A stretch of 64,000 nt of DNA. Origin: Tiliqua scincoides (lineage: Eukaryota > Chordata > Lepidosauria > Squamata > Scincidae). This document shows positions 31,530 through 42,654 of this stretch, in pieces. A program made the translations under genes and the position numbers. The stretch is from the NCBI RefSeq assembly GCF_035046505.1, contig NC_089825.1, forward strand, positions 1,074,001 through 1,138,000, read 5' to 3'. The notes beneath the pieces were generated by a model. It was not told the origin of the DNA and did no database searches. It saw only the letters and a program-made list of their open reading frames with translations. Position 1 is the stretch's first letter. Each line of letters begins with the position of its first letter.

Positions 31530-33440
31530 AATGCTGCACTTGTTCTCAACCATATTCTTAATCCTTGGCCAATGGCCAGCCTAGCAAACCCCTGCTGTCC
31601 TGCCTGTCTCCTTCTACACGTTCAAAAGCAAAGCCCCAAACACGCTCTCGGATAAGGCCAGGAAGACTTCCATAAAGACAATGGAGGGGAAATAAAATAC
31701 GCAGCACAAAGGCTGAAGATAGAAAATTGCATTCTGGGCTTGTGGGACGGCACTAGGCCAGCGTTGGGACAGAGTCTGGCCAGGAGCAAGGAGTCTGATC
31801 CTTTCTTATCCCAGGACACAAACAGAAAACGACAGGCTTGCCAGTTCAACCACCATCAGCTATGTAAACGGTAGCAACAGAACGATAAATGCTTCTGCGT
31901 GGCTCCTCACATTTCAATGTCACGTCTGCAGAATTAAAAAGGACTTCCAGAGGAAATGAAGCAAGTGAGACCGTCATCACCGTGGCCTTTGCGATTAGGC
32001 CTTTCAGCGCCCTGTTGCATTCCAAAGGGAGATAAGCCTCCCTGCCTCTCATGGAGGATGTGACTCTGACGCCTAGAAAGAATGGCGACAGAGGCCCAGG
32101 CTGTTAAAATGGAACGCGGCTTCGAGCAAAACACAAGCTAGACACACCATCAGTCAGGCACAATCCATTTTTCAACAAACACCTTGACCTGTCAAATATT
32201 GTGATTCCTGCCACGCAGTGTTAAAGCACCTCCAGCGAACCTCCATAACTCCGTGGATTGCCTTAGGCTTGGGGTGTCCCTTGGGGGGAGCTCAAAGACT
32301 TGGTGCTCTGCTGAGCACCTCTTCTGTTCTTGGACTGCTCCTGGTTCGGCCCTGCTAGGCTTGGTCATCCTGGAAGCTTAGCCTCAAGACTCTGAGCTCC
32401 CCAACCCCCCCCCCCCAGCCACCTGCTCCGCTTCTTCTGTGACACACCAAACCGCAGGTTCAACGAAGGGGATCCTGCTGATTAGATGGTTTTCCCCCCT
32501 TCCAGGCCAATCCCTCCACCTGCCTCTTTCATATACATCGACACACCTTTCAGTCTATCAGAGCTACCGCAGAAGGGCTTGTTTCTTTGTTTTTGTCCGT
32601 CTTTCATCATGAAGGGTAGAAGTCAGGAATTTTTCCCCAACCTCTGATATGAAGGAGAGTAACTCCGCTGTTTCCCCTTCTCTCCCCATCCATGTGATGG
32701 GTGCATGTCACAAGCCGCGTGTCACCACCATCACACTCTCAGGGCGGTGCATCAAAAGAAAGAAAGGCTGCAAAAGAAATGAAAAACAATTGCAACCCAG
32801 TCCTATCCCCAGCAGCGCCACTGGGTGCAACGGCTCCAAAATAGCTACCACTGAATCCAATGGCCCTGCCGGAACTGCCAGAGGTGTCCTTGGGGGAAGA
32901 GGACTGTCATCCCCTTCTCCAAGCAAAGGTGCCAGCCCTGCAATGGGCCTCCTTGCATCTGTGCCAGCTGTTTTGCTGGTGCAGACGGGAGGATCTCCGT
33001 GTTGGGCTCTTCAGCCTGACACAGAGGAAAGGATCCTGGGGAGCAAGGCTCCTCCAGTTCCACTTCCCTCCCGGGCTGGTTCCTCCCCACACCCCGCAAA
33101 CCTGCACCATCACCCGGCAGGCAAACTTACCACACGGGTGCAACGAGTTGTCAGCACGGCACTGAGGCCCAACTGCTGCTGGCCTAATGCCAGCTCTCCC
33201 TCCTCTTCGGGTGTCGCTGACATGCCCTGAAGCATGTTTGCAACACCCATCACCAATGCTGGAGCTCAGCAGAGAGCTTGGTTGCAGAAAAGGGAGCATT
33301 TCTACATCATCACATCATCGTGACTTGGTTCTTCTCCTCCCTCCTCTCTCTCAAGACAGTATCACTCTGGTAAGTTGCAGAGTACTGTAGAGAGAGCTAT
33401 TTCCATTGCCTCTGCTTGACTGTATCGCCTTTCCTCTGTC
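31530..33440. other. Mostly single-copy non-coding DNA
   Basis: I see no convincing exon. Overlapping frames at 32649-33230 and 32907-33299 lie on opposite strands of a GC-rich repeat (about 32785-33050, beginning GCAACCCAGTCCTATCCCCA) and lack motifs. A C-run lies at 32406-32416. Confidence 0.45.
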
Positions 33441-33613
33441 CTGATGTTGTAGGGCAGTGTTTCTCAAACTGTGGGTCATGAGCCAATTTCAGGTGGGTTC
33501 CCATTCATTTCAATATTTTATATTTACTATATTAGACTTGATGCTTCCATGGTATGTGACTGCATCTGGGGAAATGTTGCAGACCTGTACTTTGAACAGG
33601 CTATACTCTATAT

Positions 33614-35044
33614 CAGTGATGGTGAACCTTTTAGAGACCGAGTGCCCAAACTGCAACCCAAAACCCACTTATTTATCGCAAAGTGCCAACACAGCAATTT
33701 AACCTGAATACTGAGGTTTTAGTTTAGAAAAAACAACTCATACATTAACATCTTTTACCTACTATTACTTGTAACCCGTAAGGAACTTTTCCTCTAGAAA
33801 ATTTGTCCAATCCCTCCTTAAAGGCATCTAGGCAAGTTGTCATCACTGCTTCCTGTGGCAAAGAGTTCCACAGACTAATTACATGCTGCGTAAGGAAATA
33901 TTGGCAGGGAAGGGGTGGCTGCAAGACCTTACCGCTGCTCATTTTCTCAAACAAGAAAAAAAATGTTTTTTAAAGCCCCACCCACAGAAGTGGGCTCTAA
34001 GGCTGCAATCCCAGCCACTCTTTCCTAGGAGTAAGCCTCATTGACTCTAATGAGGCTTACTTCTGAGTAGGCATGCACAGGAGCAGGCTCCAAGGCTGCA
34101 ATCCCGGCCACTCTTTCCTGGGAGTAAGTCTCATCAACTCTAATGGGGCTGGTTGGATGGCTGCATCGTGCTGTATTTCATGCTCACAGCTATGTGAAAT
34201 TGTGCATGCACTTCTTTTCCAATAGGATTGGAGAAGCAATTCCGTGGTTTACCTTTAAGATAATTGTGTGACGTTCTTACAGATAAGCCTCCAGGGGCAA
34301 TAAGGCAGGGCCAGCAGCACCTGCAGGGCTGGCGCCACAAAGCCCAAGCTGTGGCCCGAGCGCTCTGCTCCCCTCCAGCGATGCCAGGCTGTGAGCTCTG
34401 CTCCCCTCCAGCCCAGCTCCTCTCCAGCCCCGCCACGGGAATGTCCGCGCTGCACCCTCAGGCTGCAATCCTTCCCTCACATTCTTGGGAGTAGCCCCAC
34501 CGACTGCAATGGACTTCCTTCTGAGTAGACCTGCATAGGAGTGGGCTCTCAGGCTGCAATCCCAGACACGCTTTCCTGGGAGCAAGCCCCACTGACTCTA
34601 ATGGGACTTCCTTCCTTCCTTCTGAGTAGACAGGCAGGACTTGTCTCTGGCTGCGCTGCTCCCCCCCAGCTGCGCCTGTGCTGCGGAGGAAAAGCCTCTC
34701 CTGGCGCTGAGTGGGCAGTTGGAAAGGCGGGCTGCAAAGGCTCAAATGGCTGAGGAGGAGAGCAGCTCCGGATTGGCTGGTCTGCAGCCAGTGAAGGGCC
34801 CTGAGCCATTCTAACAGAAAAAGCCAGGAGTCTGCTGGATGCTGATTGGCTGAGCCTGCTGGACCGTTGGGGAAGGGAAGGGAAAGACAGGGAGGGAAGC
34901 AAACTCGGGGCAGGTGGGGGCACCGAAGGGAGAGGAGGCAGCAGCTCAGCGCCCCCCTCCAGGCTGCCTGGCTCAGCGCGCGTGCCCACAGAAATGGCTC
35001 GGAGTGCCCTCTCTGGCACGCGGGCCATAGGTTCGCCAACACTG
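33614..35044. mobile_element. hAT-like element (inner), 1.43 kb
   Basis: Left end CAGTGATGGTGAACCTTTTA, right end ...TAGGTTCGCCAACACTG, which are imperfect inverted repeats. Flanked by a perfect 8-bp duplication CTCTATAT (33606-33613, 35045-35052). It contains a CR1 fragment (33757-33903), GAGTAAG palindromes (about 34000-34160, 34460-34640) and GC-rich non-coding sequence. No transposase domain. Confidence 0.85.
33757..33903 (-). mobile_element. CR1 fragment inside the inner hAT-like element
   Basis: The minus strand encodes a decayed version of FFxQxVxxLWNSLPQxxVMxxxLDAFK, the CR1 ORF2 C-terminus, and ends near the ATGGGTTACAAG-equivalent position. Confidence 0.75.
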
Positions 35045-35250
35045 CTCTATATGCTTATAACAATGACAGTAAATGGGATTTACTCCTGGGTAAGTGTGGG
35101 TGGGAGTGCAGCCTAGGATTGTTAAACATTTTCCTGCTTGATGATGTCACTTGCAGTCATGACATCAATTCCAGTGGGTCGTGACAGATTCTCATGCTAA
35201 AAAGTGGGTCCTGACACTAAAAGCGTGAGAACTACTGTTGCAAGGTATTG

Positions 35251-35481
35251 CAGTGGCGTAGCTGGAGGGGGCGGAGCACTCAGTCTGGCAGGGAACCTCA
35301 GCGAGGTGGGCAAGCGGCCCCTCCCTTCGCAGCCATTCCCAGCGGGGGGAGCAAAACGGAGCCTACGACAGGGAGTTTTGCTCCCCCCACCGGGAATGGC
35401 TCCAAAGGGAGGGGCCGCTTGCCCACCTTGCTGAGGCTCCCTGCCAGACTGAGTGCTCCGCCCCCTCCAGCTACGCCATCG
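35251..35481. mobile_element. Foldback MITE (hAT-like), duplicate of 156-386
   Basis: Same sequence and same AGGTATTG flanks (35243-35250, 35482-35489), with about two base changes. Present because of the segmental duplication. Confidence 0.9.
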
Positions 35482-35537
35482 AGGTATTGTAACCTTCAGT
35501 TATTTCTGACTCTTGTCTCTTAGGTGCCTAAACATGT

Positions 35538-36932
35538 TGCAAATGCCAATGCAAGGGAGAGCACCAGGATGCAGGTCTCTTGTTGTCTGGTGTGCTCCCT
35601 GGGGCATTTGGTGGGCCGCTGTGAGATACAGGAAGCTGGACTAGATGGGCCTATGGCCTGATCCAGTGGGGCTGTTCTTATGTTCTTAACTACAATTCCC
35701 AGGAAGCCTTGCAGGTCTCTTGTTATCTGGTGTGCTCCCTGGGGCATTTGGTGGGCCGCTGTGAGATACAGGAAGCTGGACTAAATGGGCCTATGGCCTG
35801 ACCCTGTGGGGCTGTTCTTAAGTTCTTAAACTACAATTCCCAGGAAGCCTTGCAGGTCTCTTGTTATCTGGTGTGCTCCCTGGGGCATTTGGTGGGCCGC
35901 TGTGAGATATAGGAAGCTGGACTAGATGGGCCTATGGCCTGATGAAGTGGGGCTGTTCTTATGTTCTTAACTACAATTCCCAGGAGGCCTTGCAGGTCTC
36001 TTGTTATCTGGTGTGCTCCCTGGGGCATTTGGTGGGCCGCTGTGAGATACAGGAGGCTGGACTAGATGGGCCTATGGCCTGACCCTGTGGGGCTGTTCTT
36101 AAGTTCGTAAACTACAATTCCCAGGAAGCCTTGCAGGTCTCTTGTTATCTGGTGTGCTCCCTGGGGCATTTGGTGGGAAGCGGTATATAAATACTGTTGT
36201 TGTTGTTGTTGTTGTTGTTATGTTCTTAACTACAATTCCCAGGAAGCCTTGCAGGTCTCTTGTTATCTGGTGCGCTCCCTGGGGCATTTGGTGGGCCGCT
36301 GTCAGATACAGGAAGTGGACTAGATGGGCCTATGGCCTGATCCAGTGGGGCTGTTCTTATGTTCTTAACTACAATTCCCAGGAGGCCTTGCAGGTCTCTT
36401 GTTATCTGGTGTGCTCCCTGGGGCATTTGGTGGGCCGCTGTGAGATACAGGAAGCTGGACTAGATGGGCCTATGGCCTGATCCAGTGGGGCTGGTCTTAT
36501 GTTCTTAACTACAATTCCCAGGAAGCCTTGCAGGTCTTCTTGTGATCTGGTGTGCTCCCTGGGGCATTTGGTGGGCCGCTGTGAGATACAGGAAGCTGTA
36601 CTAGATGGGCCTATGGCCTTATCCAGTGGGGCTGTTCTTATGTTCTTAACTACAATTCCCAGGAAGCCTTGCAGGTCTCTTGTTATCTGGTGTGCTCCCT
36701 GGGGCATTTGGTGGGCCGCTGTGAGATACAGGAAGCTGGACTAGATGGGCCTGTGGCCTGATCCAGTGGGGGCTGCTCTTATGTTCTTAAGTACAATTCC
36801 CAGGAGGCCTTGCAGGTCTCTTGTTATCTGGTGTGCTCCCTGGGGCATTTGGTGGGCCACTGTGAGATGCAGGAAGCTGGACTAGATGGGCCTATGGCCT
36901 GATCCAATGGGGCTGTTCTTATGTTCTTAACA
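35538..36932 (+). repeat. Tandem array of CR1 3'-end units, 10 copies
   Basis: The core GCTCCCTGGGGCATTTGGTG recurs near 35592, 35734, 35875, 36021, 36156, 36273, 36412, 36552, 36693 and 36833. Units are about 137-142 bp. Most are joined by ACTACAATTCCCAGG. One unit (about 36160-36225) is spliced to an L2-like tail with (TTG)n. The open frames across it are repeat artefacts. Confidence 0.92.
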
Positions 36933-37255
36933 TACTGTGGCTGCACCATGAACCAACAGTTAAAGATCCCTGCATGGGAGTGAGAGATATGTTTGTTCCC
37001 TCATACTTTGATTCTGCAGAGCACTCATAGTGACAAGAGAGGGTTCAGCATTAAGCATTCTACCCAAGAAGACCTGGTGTCCATGCTTTCATTTTCCTTT
37101 ACGCCGCACTTCCACCAGTTTCAATATGTTAATCTCCACTGCTGCCCGCCTTATGAAGGCTTCATTAGTTGTCTCTTTGAGAGTTAGCAAGCAGGAGTTT
37201 TGCCTGTGTTGTTATGATTATTAGGATGGGATGATATCATGGGACTGTATCATGG

Positions 37256-37431
37256 GACTTCTGAGAGTCCCCGGGCCTGCAAGGAGATCAAATCAGTCAG
37301 TCCCACAAGAAATCAACCCCTGACTGTCCATTAGAAGGACACTGAAGCTGAAGCTAACATGCCTTGGTCACCTCATGAGAAGGGGCGACTCTTGAGAAAA
37401 GACCCTGATGCTGGGAAAAATGGAAAAGGAG
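37256..37431 (+). mobile_element. BovB/RTE-like LINE fragment (duplicate)
   Basis: Second copy of 1200-1375, joined to CR1 at the same position. Confidence 0.65.
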
Positions 37432-39098
37432 ACCGGATTCCTTGACATGCTAAATGACTGTGCCTTAGAGCAGCTAGCCATGGAGCCCACCAGAGGGCAG
37501 GTGACTCTGGATTTAATATTGTGCAGTACTCAGGACCTGGTTAGAGATGTCAATATTACGGAGCCACTGCGGAACAGTGATCATGCTGCGATCCATTTCT
37601 ACATGCACGTCGGGGAAGAATACCGGGCAAAACTCTCACAAAAACCCTTGACTTCCGACAAGCGGACTTCCCTCAAATGAAGAGGCTGGTTAGAAGGAGG
37701 CTGAAAGGGAAGGTAAAAAGAGTCCAATCTCTCCAGAGTGCATGGAGGCTGCTTAAAACAACAGTAAGAGAGGCCCAGCGGAAGTGTATACCGCAAAGGA
37801 AGAAGGGCTCCACTAAGTCCAAGAGGTGCCCGCATGACTAACGAGCCAAGTTAGAGAGGCCATGAAGGGCAAAGAAACTTCCTTCCGTCAATGGAAGTCT
37901 TGCCCTAATGAGGAGAATAAAAGGAACATAAACTGTGGCAAAAGAAATGTAAGAAGGTGATACGGGAGGCCAAGAGAGACTATGAGGAACGCATGGCCAG
38001 CAGCATTAAGGGGAATAATAAAAGCTTCTTCAAATATGTTAGAAGAAGGAAACCTGCCGGAGAAGCGGTTGGTCCTCTGGATGGTGAGGGAGGGAAAGAG
38101 GAGATAAAAGGAGACTTAAAGATGGCAGAGAAATTGAATGAGTTCTTTGCATCTGTCTTCACGGCAGAAGACCTCGGGCAGATACCACTGCTCGAATGGT
38201 CCCTCCTGACCAAGGAATTAAGTCAGATAGAGGTTAAAAGGGAAGATGTTTCAGACCTCATTGATAAGTTAAAGATCAATAAGTCACCGGGCCCTGATGG
38301 CATCCACCCAAGAGTCATTAAGGAATTGAAGAATGAAGTTGCTGAGCTCTTGACTAAAATATGCAACTTGTCCCTCAAAACGGCCACGGTGCCAGAGGAC
38401 CGGAGGATAGCAAATGTCACACTGATCTTTAAAAAGGGAAGGAAGGTGGATCCGGGAAACTATAGGCCGGTCAGCCTGACATCCATACCGGGTAAGATGG
38501 TGGAATGCCTCATCAAAGATAGGATCTCAAAACACATAGATGAACAGGCCTTGCTGAGGGAGAGTCAGCGTGGCTTTTGTAAGGGTAAGTCTTGCCTCAC
38601 AAACCTTATAGAATTCTTTGAAAAGGTCAACAGGCATATGGATGTGGGAGAACCCGTGGACATTATATATCTGGACTTTCAGAAGGCGTTTGACACGGTC
38701 CCTCACCAAAGGCTGCTGAAAAACTCCATAGTCAGGAAATTAGAGGGCAAGTCCTCTCCTGGATTGAGAACTGGTTGAAGATCAGAAGTGGGTGTCAATT
38801 GGCAATTTTCACAATGGAGCGAGGTGAAAAGCGGTGTGCCCCAAGGATCTGTCCTGGGATCTGCTCTTCAATCTCTTCATAAATGACCTAGAGACAGGGG
38901 TGAGCAGTGAGGTGGCCAAGTTTGCAGACAACACCAAACTTTTCCGAGTGGTGAAGACCAGAAGTGATTGTGAGGAGCTCCAGAAGGATCTCTCCAAACT
39001 GGCAGAATGGGCAGCAAAATGGCAGATGTGTCTTAATGTAAGTAAGTGTAAAGTCCTGCACATTGGGGCAAAAAATCAAAATTTCACATATAGGCTGA
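37432..39098 (+). mobile_element. CR1 LINE, duplicate copy, truncated
   Basis: Carries the endonuclease end (37432-37680), then a reverse transcriptase frame (37957-38778) interrupted by small deletions near 37922 and 38720-38800. The palm box reads FADNTKLF instead of FADDTKLF, so the second catalytic aspartate is lost. The element ends at the duplication breakpoint and lacks its 3' UTR. Confidence 0.88.
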
Positions 39099-39372
39099 AG
39101 CCATTCCCAGCAGGGGGAGCAAAATGGAGCCGTACAGTATTACCTGTCATGATCTTTCCCTTCTTATACTGTTTTTGCTACAATAGGAGTGGGGGGAGGT
39201 TGGGTGGTTGTTTAGTTCACCCTTCACTTAATTGTAACTCTGGACTTTTCAAGCTGTTCCTATGGTTAGTATTTTTCTTAATTAGTATTGTTGCTCTTAT
39301 ATCTTGTTTAACACTTCCCCCTTGGGCCTCAGAACACTCTCCGGATGTGAACTGAACATATATACATACGTT

Positions 39373-39423
<51 letters not shown>
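39373..39423. repeat. Composite microsatellite (TG)n(AG)n
   Basis: About 11 TG units followed by about 14 AG units. A second, similar composite is at 40151-40205. Confidence 0.96.
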
Positions 39424-39427
<4 letters not shown>

Positions 39428-40150
39428 ACCTATTATTCAGACTGCCCTGCCTCCTACTCAATTACATTTTAATCTTCTGGGATTTATGAAATTCATTCCA
39501 TTAAATGAGAGGAGGCTGTGATGCCATTTAAGGAGGATCTTACTTTTAATTTAAAGTGGGGAGGGGTCCTAATCATCCATGTGTGGCATGTGGGATGCAG
39601 TAAAAGCCATTCTAAGGCCACAGTGTCTTGGTGAGCACAAGAGACAACATGCCAAGTTTCAACATCTGCTTTGAGCAGATATATCTGAACTGGAAAAGTC
39701 TTCACAAAACCAAGGGGAGCAAAAGAATTTATGCACAGTAAATTAAAAACTCTTTACACATTCAAAATTCATAGGATACTAGCTTTTGGGAAGAGAAAAT
39801 TATTATGAATTTAGTAATAAAAATTCAAAATAATTAGCTAATAGAATCCAGGGGAAAAATGTGCAACTGAGTTCGTGTGCTGTTAGGATTACAGGGTGAT
39901 CACAGTTCCTGAGGCATCAAGGCTTTTATGAGCTCTGGCATGAATACAGTGTTTTCTGACACCCTAATTTATCATGGGACAGTTTTCTTGAATAATGTGC
40001 TAGCTGGTGGTCCCATTCAGGATCCTGGAAGCTTGCTCATTTAGCAATCAATAGCTACACCACTGAATGCAACTGACAATTTATATATTTTTTATTTTAA
40101 GATAAATACCACAACAGTGGTGGACTATAATTATAAAGTCATAAAAATGA
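39424..40150. other. Single-copy-like A/T-rich spacer
   Basis: No repeat family or coding motif recognised between the two composite microsatellites. Confidence 0.45.
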
Positions 40151-40151
40151 T

Positions 40152-40205
<54 letters not shown>
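40151..40205. repeat. Composite microsatellite (TG)n(AG)n
   Basis: About 13 TG units followed by about 14 AG units, of the same type and orientation as 39373-39423. Confidence 0.96.
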
Positions 40206-40207
<2 letters not shown>

Positions 40208-40477
40208 CACCTATAGTCCTGCTTACTCAATATGGACATATTTTCACTGTGGTTTGGGTGGCTAGACGCAACAGCTCTGTCTCTTCTATGTGCATATGAA
40301 TCACACTGGATTTATTCTGGGTGCTAGATTGTGGATCCCATTTGTAGAATGCTTATGGTCATAAGTTTTGCAAAGCAGTCAGGAGTCATTAATAGTCTTA
40401 TCAATAGAAACAGCATGTTTGACCAGTTGGAAGCACATTATTTGATACAGTAGTTGAGCAAAATGACTTGAAGGGTG

Positions 40478-40630
40478 CAATCCTAACTAGTAGTTAGGCT
40501 GGCACAAGTCCCTTGTGCCAACCCAGAAGGGTCACAAATGTGCCATAAAGCACATTTGTGCCTCCTCGTGTGTCGGCTGGGCTGGTGCAGGGATGTGTGC
40601 GGCCCACAGCTAGGCAGGTGGAGATCAGGG
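40478..40630. repeat. GC-rich palindromic MITE-like repeat
   Basis: GTGCAATCCTAACTAGTAGT, then the self-complementary GGCACAAGTCCCTTGTGCCA and CACAAATGTGCC...GCACATTTGTGCC. The same family occurs near 24670 and 28480. Confidence 0.6.
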
Positions 40631-40967
40631 GTCTCAATGCATGGATGAGATGGTGGTGTAGGGAGGAGGGGTGTAGATTTGTTAGGCATTGGGGAACGTT
40701 TTGGGACAAGCGGGGCCTGTACAAGAGGGACGGGCTTCACTTGAACCAGAATGGAACCAGACTGCTGGCGCATAACATTAAAAAGGTGGCAGAGCAGCTT
40801 TTAAACTGATCCCTGGGGGAAGGCCGACAGGAGCCGAGGGGCATCCGGTTCGGGAATCCTCATCCCTATTAAAATGCTAAGCATATGAACTACAATGTGT
40901 GATAATGGCTTATGGCTTCCAGGGCCTTGCCTCAGGTTGACTTGGACTAATGAACAGATCGCTAAAG

Positions 40968-41431
40968 CAGGGGTGCCCAAACCCCGGCCCTGGGGCCACT
41001 TGCGGCCCTCAAGGCCTCTCAATGCGGCCCTCAGGGAGCCCCCAGTCTCCAATGAGCCTCTGGCCCTCTGGAGATTTGTTGGAGCCCGCACTGGCCCGAC
41101 GCAACTGCTCTCAGCGTGAGGGCAACTGTTTGACCTCTCACATTAGCTGTGAGATGAGGGCTTCTTCCACTGCTTGCTGTTTCACGTCTGTGATGCAGCA
41201 GTGGCAGCAAAGGAAAGGCCAGCCTTGCTTTGTGCAAGGCCTTTTACAGGCCTTGAGCTATTGCAAGACCTTCATTCATTCATATAAGTTCATCTTTAAT
41301 ATATTCATTTATGTAAACTTATGTAAATTTATTCAAATTTTAAATGTAAATTAATTCTTTTTTTCCCTGGCCCCCGACACAGTGTCAGAGAGATGATGTG
41401 GCCCTCCTGCCAAAAACTTTGGACACCCCTG
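40968..41431. mobile_element. hAT-like element (Charlie type), 464 bp
   Basis: Terminal inverted repeats CAGGGGTGCCCAAACCC and ACTTTGGACACCCCTG. Flanked by CGCTAAAG (40960-40967) and CACTAAAG (41432-41439), an 8-bp duplication with one mismatch. No transposase coding. Confidence 0.85.
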
Positions 41432-41439
41432 CACTAAAG

Positions 41440-42650
41440 CAATAAAGTAACAGGGATCAGAGGTTTTGCCAAGCCTTGCATTCCCCTTGTAAATTCCAGA
41501 TAGGCTGATGTCTTCATGATACATCTTAGATAAAGCTGTTGCCCAGTTAGTCTTTTATAACTTTTATTTTCATTTAAATAATTCAATTATGCAACCTCAT
41601 CGAATCCGCCTCAATTCTATGCAGCCTCCTCCCAAAACACAAATAATTCTGCAACAAAGATCAACTGCTTCCTTTATTTCTTTTTACATCTCATGACATT
41701 AGATCATATTCATTGCGTCACCTTACTTTAGAAATCCTTATTTAAGTCTCCCAAATTGATTTCCCACAGATTCATAATATGGTTGGTTCCTTACATTGGT
41801 ACTCCACAAAGTTCAGCAAGTCATTCCATTTATTGCAAAATAAATACATAAATTGGGGAAATAAGGTTAATGAAGGAATAGTGAGTACGTAGTATGGTTA
41901 TAACCATTATACAGGATGCTCCTTATAAACATGTGGACATGGTAGAAAAATGGTAGCATCTCCTCTTATCCTCAGTCCAAGACAAGCAGGTCTCATGGTG
42001 CTCAAAGCAAGGCTGGAAGTGGAATAGCTGGAGGCCTTCATCCAGGGCAGTGAGACGGGGTGTAGCTATGGGGGGGTGGAAAGTACTGCAGGCGCTGCAA
42101 CACACTGTGTAAGTGGCCCCTTCCACTCACCATCGGAGCCATTCTGGGCAGCAGCAGCAGCAGCAACGTGCAGGCCCATCTCTGACAGTATTCAGCTGGC
42201 CACTGGAGGTAATGGAGGCAAAGCAAGGATATTTAGTAAGGCAGGAGTACCTCCCATCAAACAACGGAAGTCCCACTCCAAGACATTTTTATTACACAGG
42301 GCCTACCTCTTGTGATCAGCTGCTCACCTCCTCAAGAACCCCATGGCACCCCCATGTAGACCCCCATGGGGGTTTACCACCACCCCCAACCACGCTCACT
42401 CCTCCCATCCTATGTCACCATATGTCACTAACCACTGAAGAGTCATATGGATATTGTGACCTCAGGTTTCCTCCAAACCAAACAAGCTAGTCAAAAGGAT
42501 GGAAGAGGATGGAGTTTATCTCTGTTGAATGTCTTGTACATCTGTAACAACAACAACAAAGACTCTACAAGGTCATGTATAATATTGACAAGGTTAAACA
42601 CATAGTCATAGAGCAAGGTGTTGTCCCATGAGAAAATCTATGCCCTTGAA
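41440..42650. other. Non-coding spacer
   Basis: Part of it (42050-42480) is GC-rich with overlapping short frames on both strands. I see no known domain and no recognised repeat. Confidence 0.4.
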
Positions 42651-42654
42651 TTCA

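Larger units (their letters stand above)
33455..35237. mobile_element. hAT-like element (outer), carrying a second hAT-like element
   Basis: Starts CAGTGTTTCTCAAACTGTGG and ends TGAGAACTACTG. Flanks TTGTAGGG (33447-33454) and TTGCAAGG (35238-35245) match at 6 of 8 positions. Without the inner element it would be about 350 bp, a MITE. Its right end is inside the segmental duplication. Confidence 0.7.
35096..39098 (+). repeat. Segmental duplication, right copy
   Basis: Matches 1-3054 in direct orientation. It includes the hAT end, the foldback MITE, a tandem array of ten units (three in the left copy), the BovB-like piece and CR1. At 39099 it breaks into a 40-bp fragment of the foldback MITE (CCATTCCCAGCAGGGGGAGC) and then single-copy DNA. 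Confidence 0.93.

Noticed and set aside
32649-33230. 193-residue frame on the plus strand
   Set aside because: Low-complexity Pro/Ser/Gly-rich translation over a GC-rich repeat, with frames open on the opposite strand too.
34458-35042. 194- and 159-residue frames on the minus strand
   Set aside because: They lie inside the inner hAT-like element, overlap each other in different frames, and cross GAGTAAG palindromes. They lack transposase motifs.
35538-36932. Regular repeats that might look like a CRISPR array
   Set aside because: The units are about 137-bp contiguous CR1-derived tandem repeats with no variable spacers, in a vertebrate genome without cas genes.
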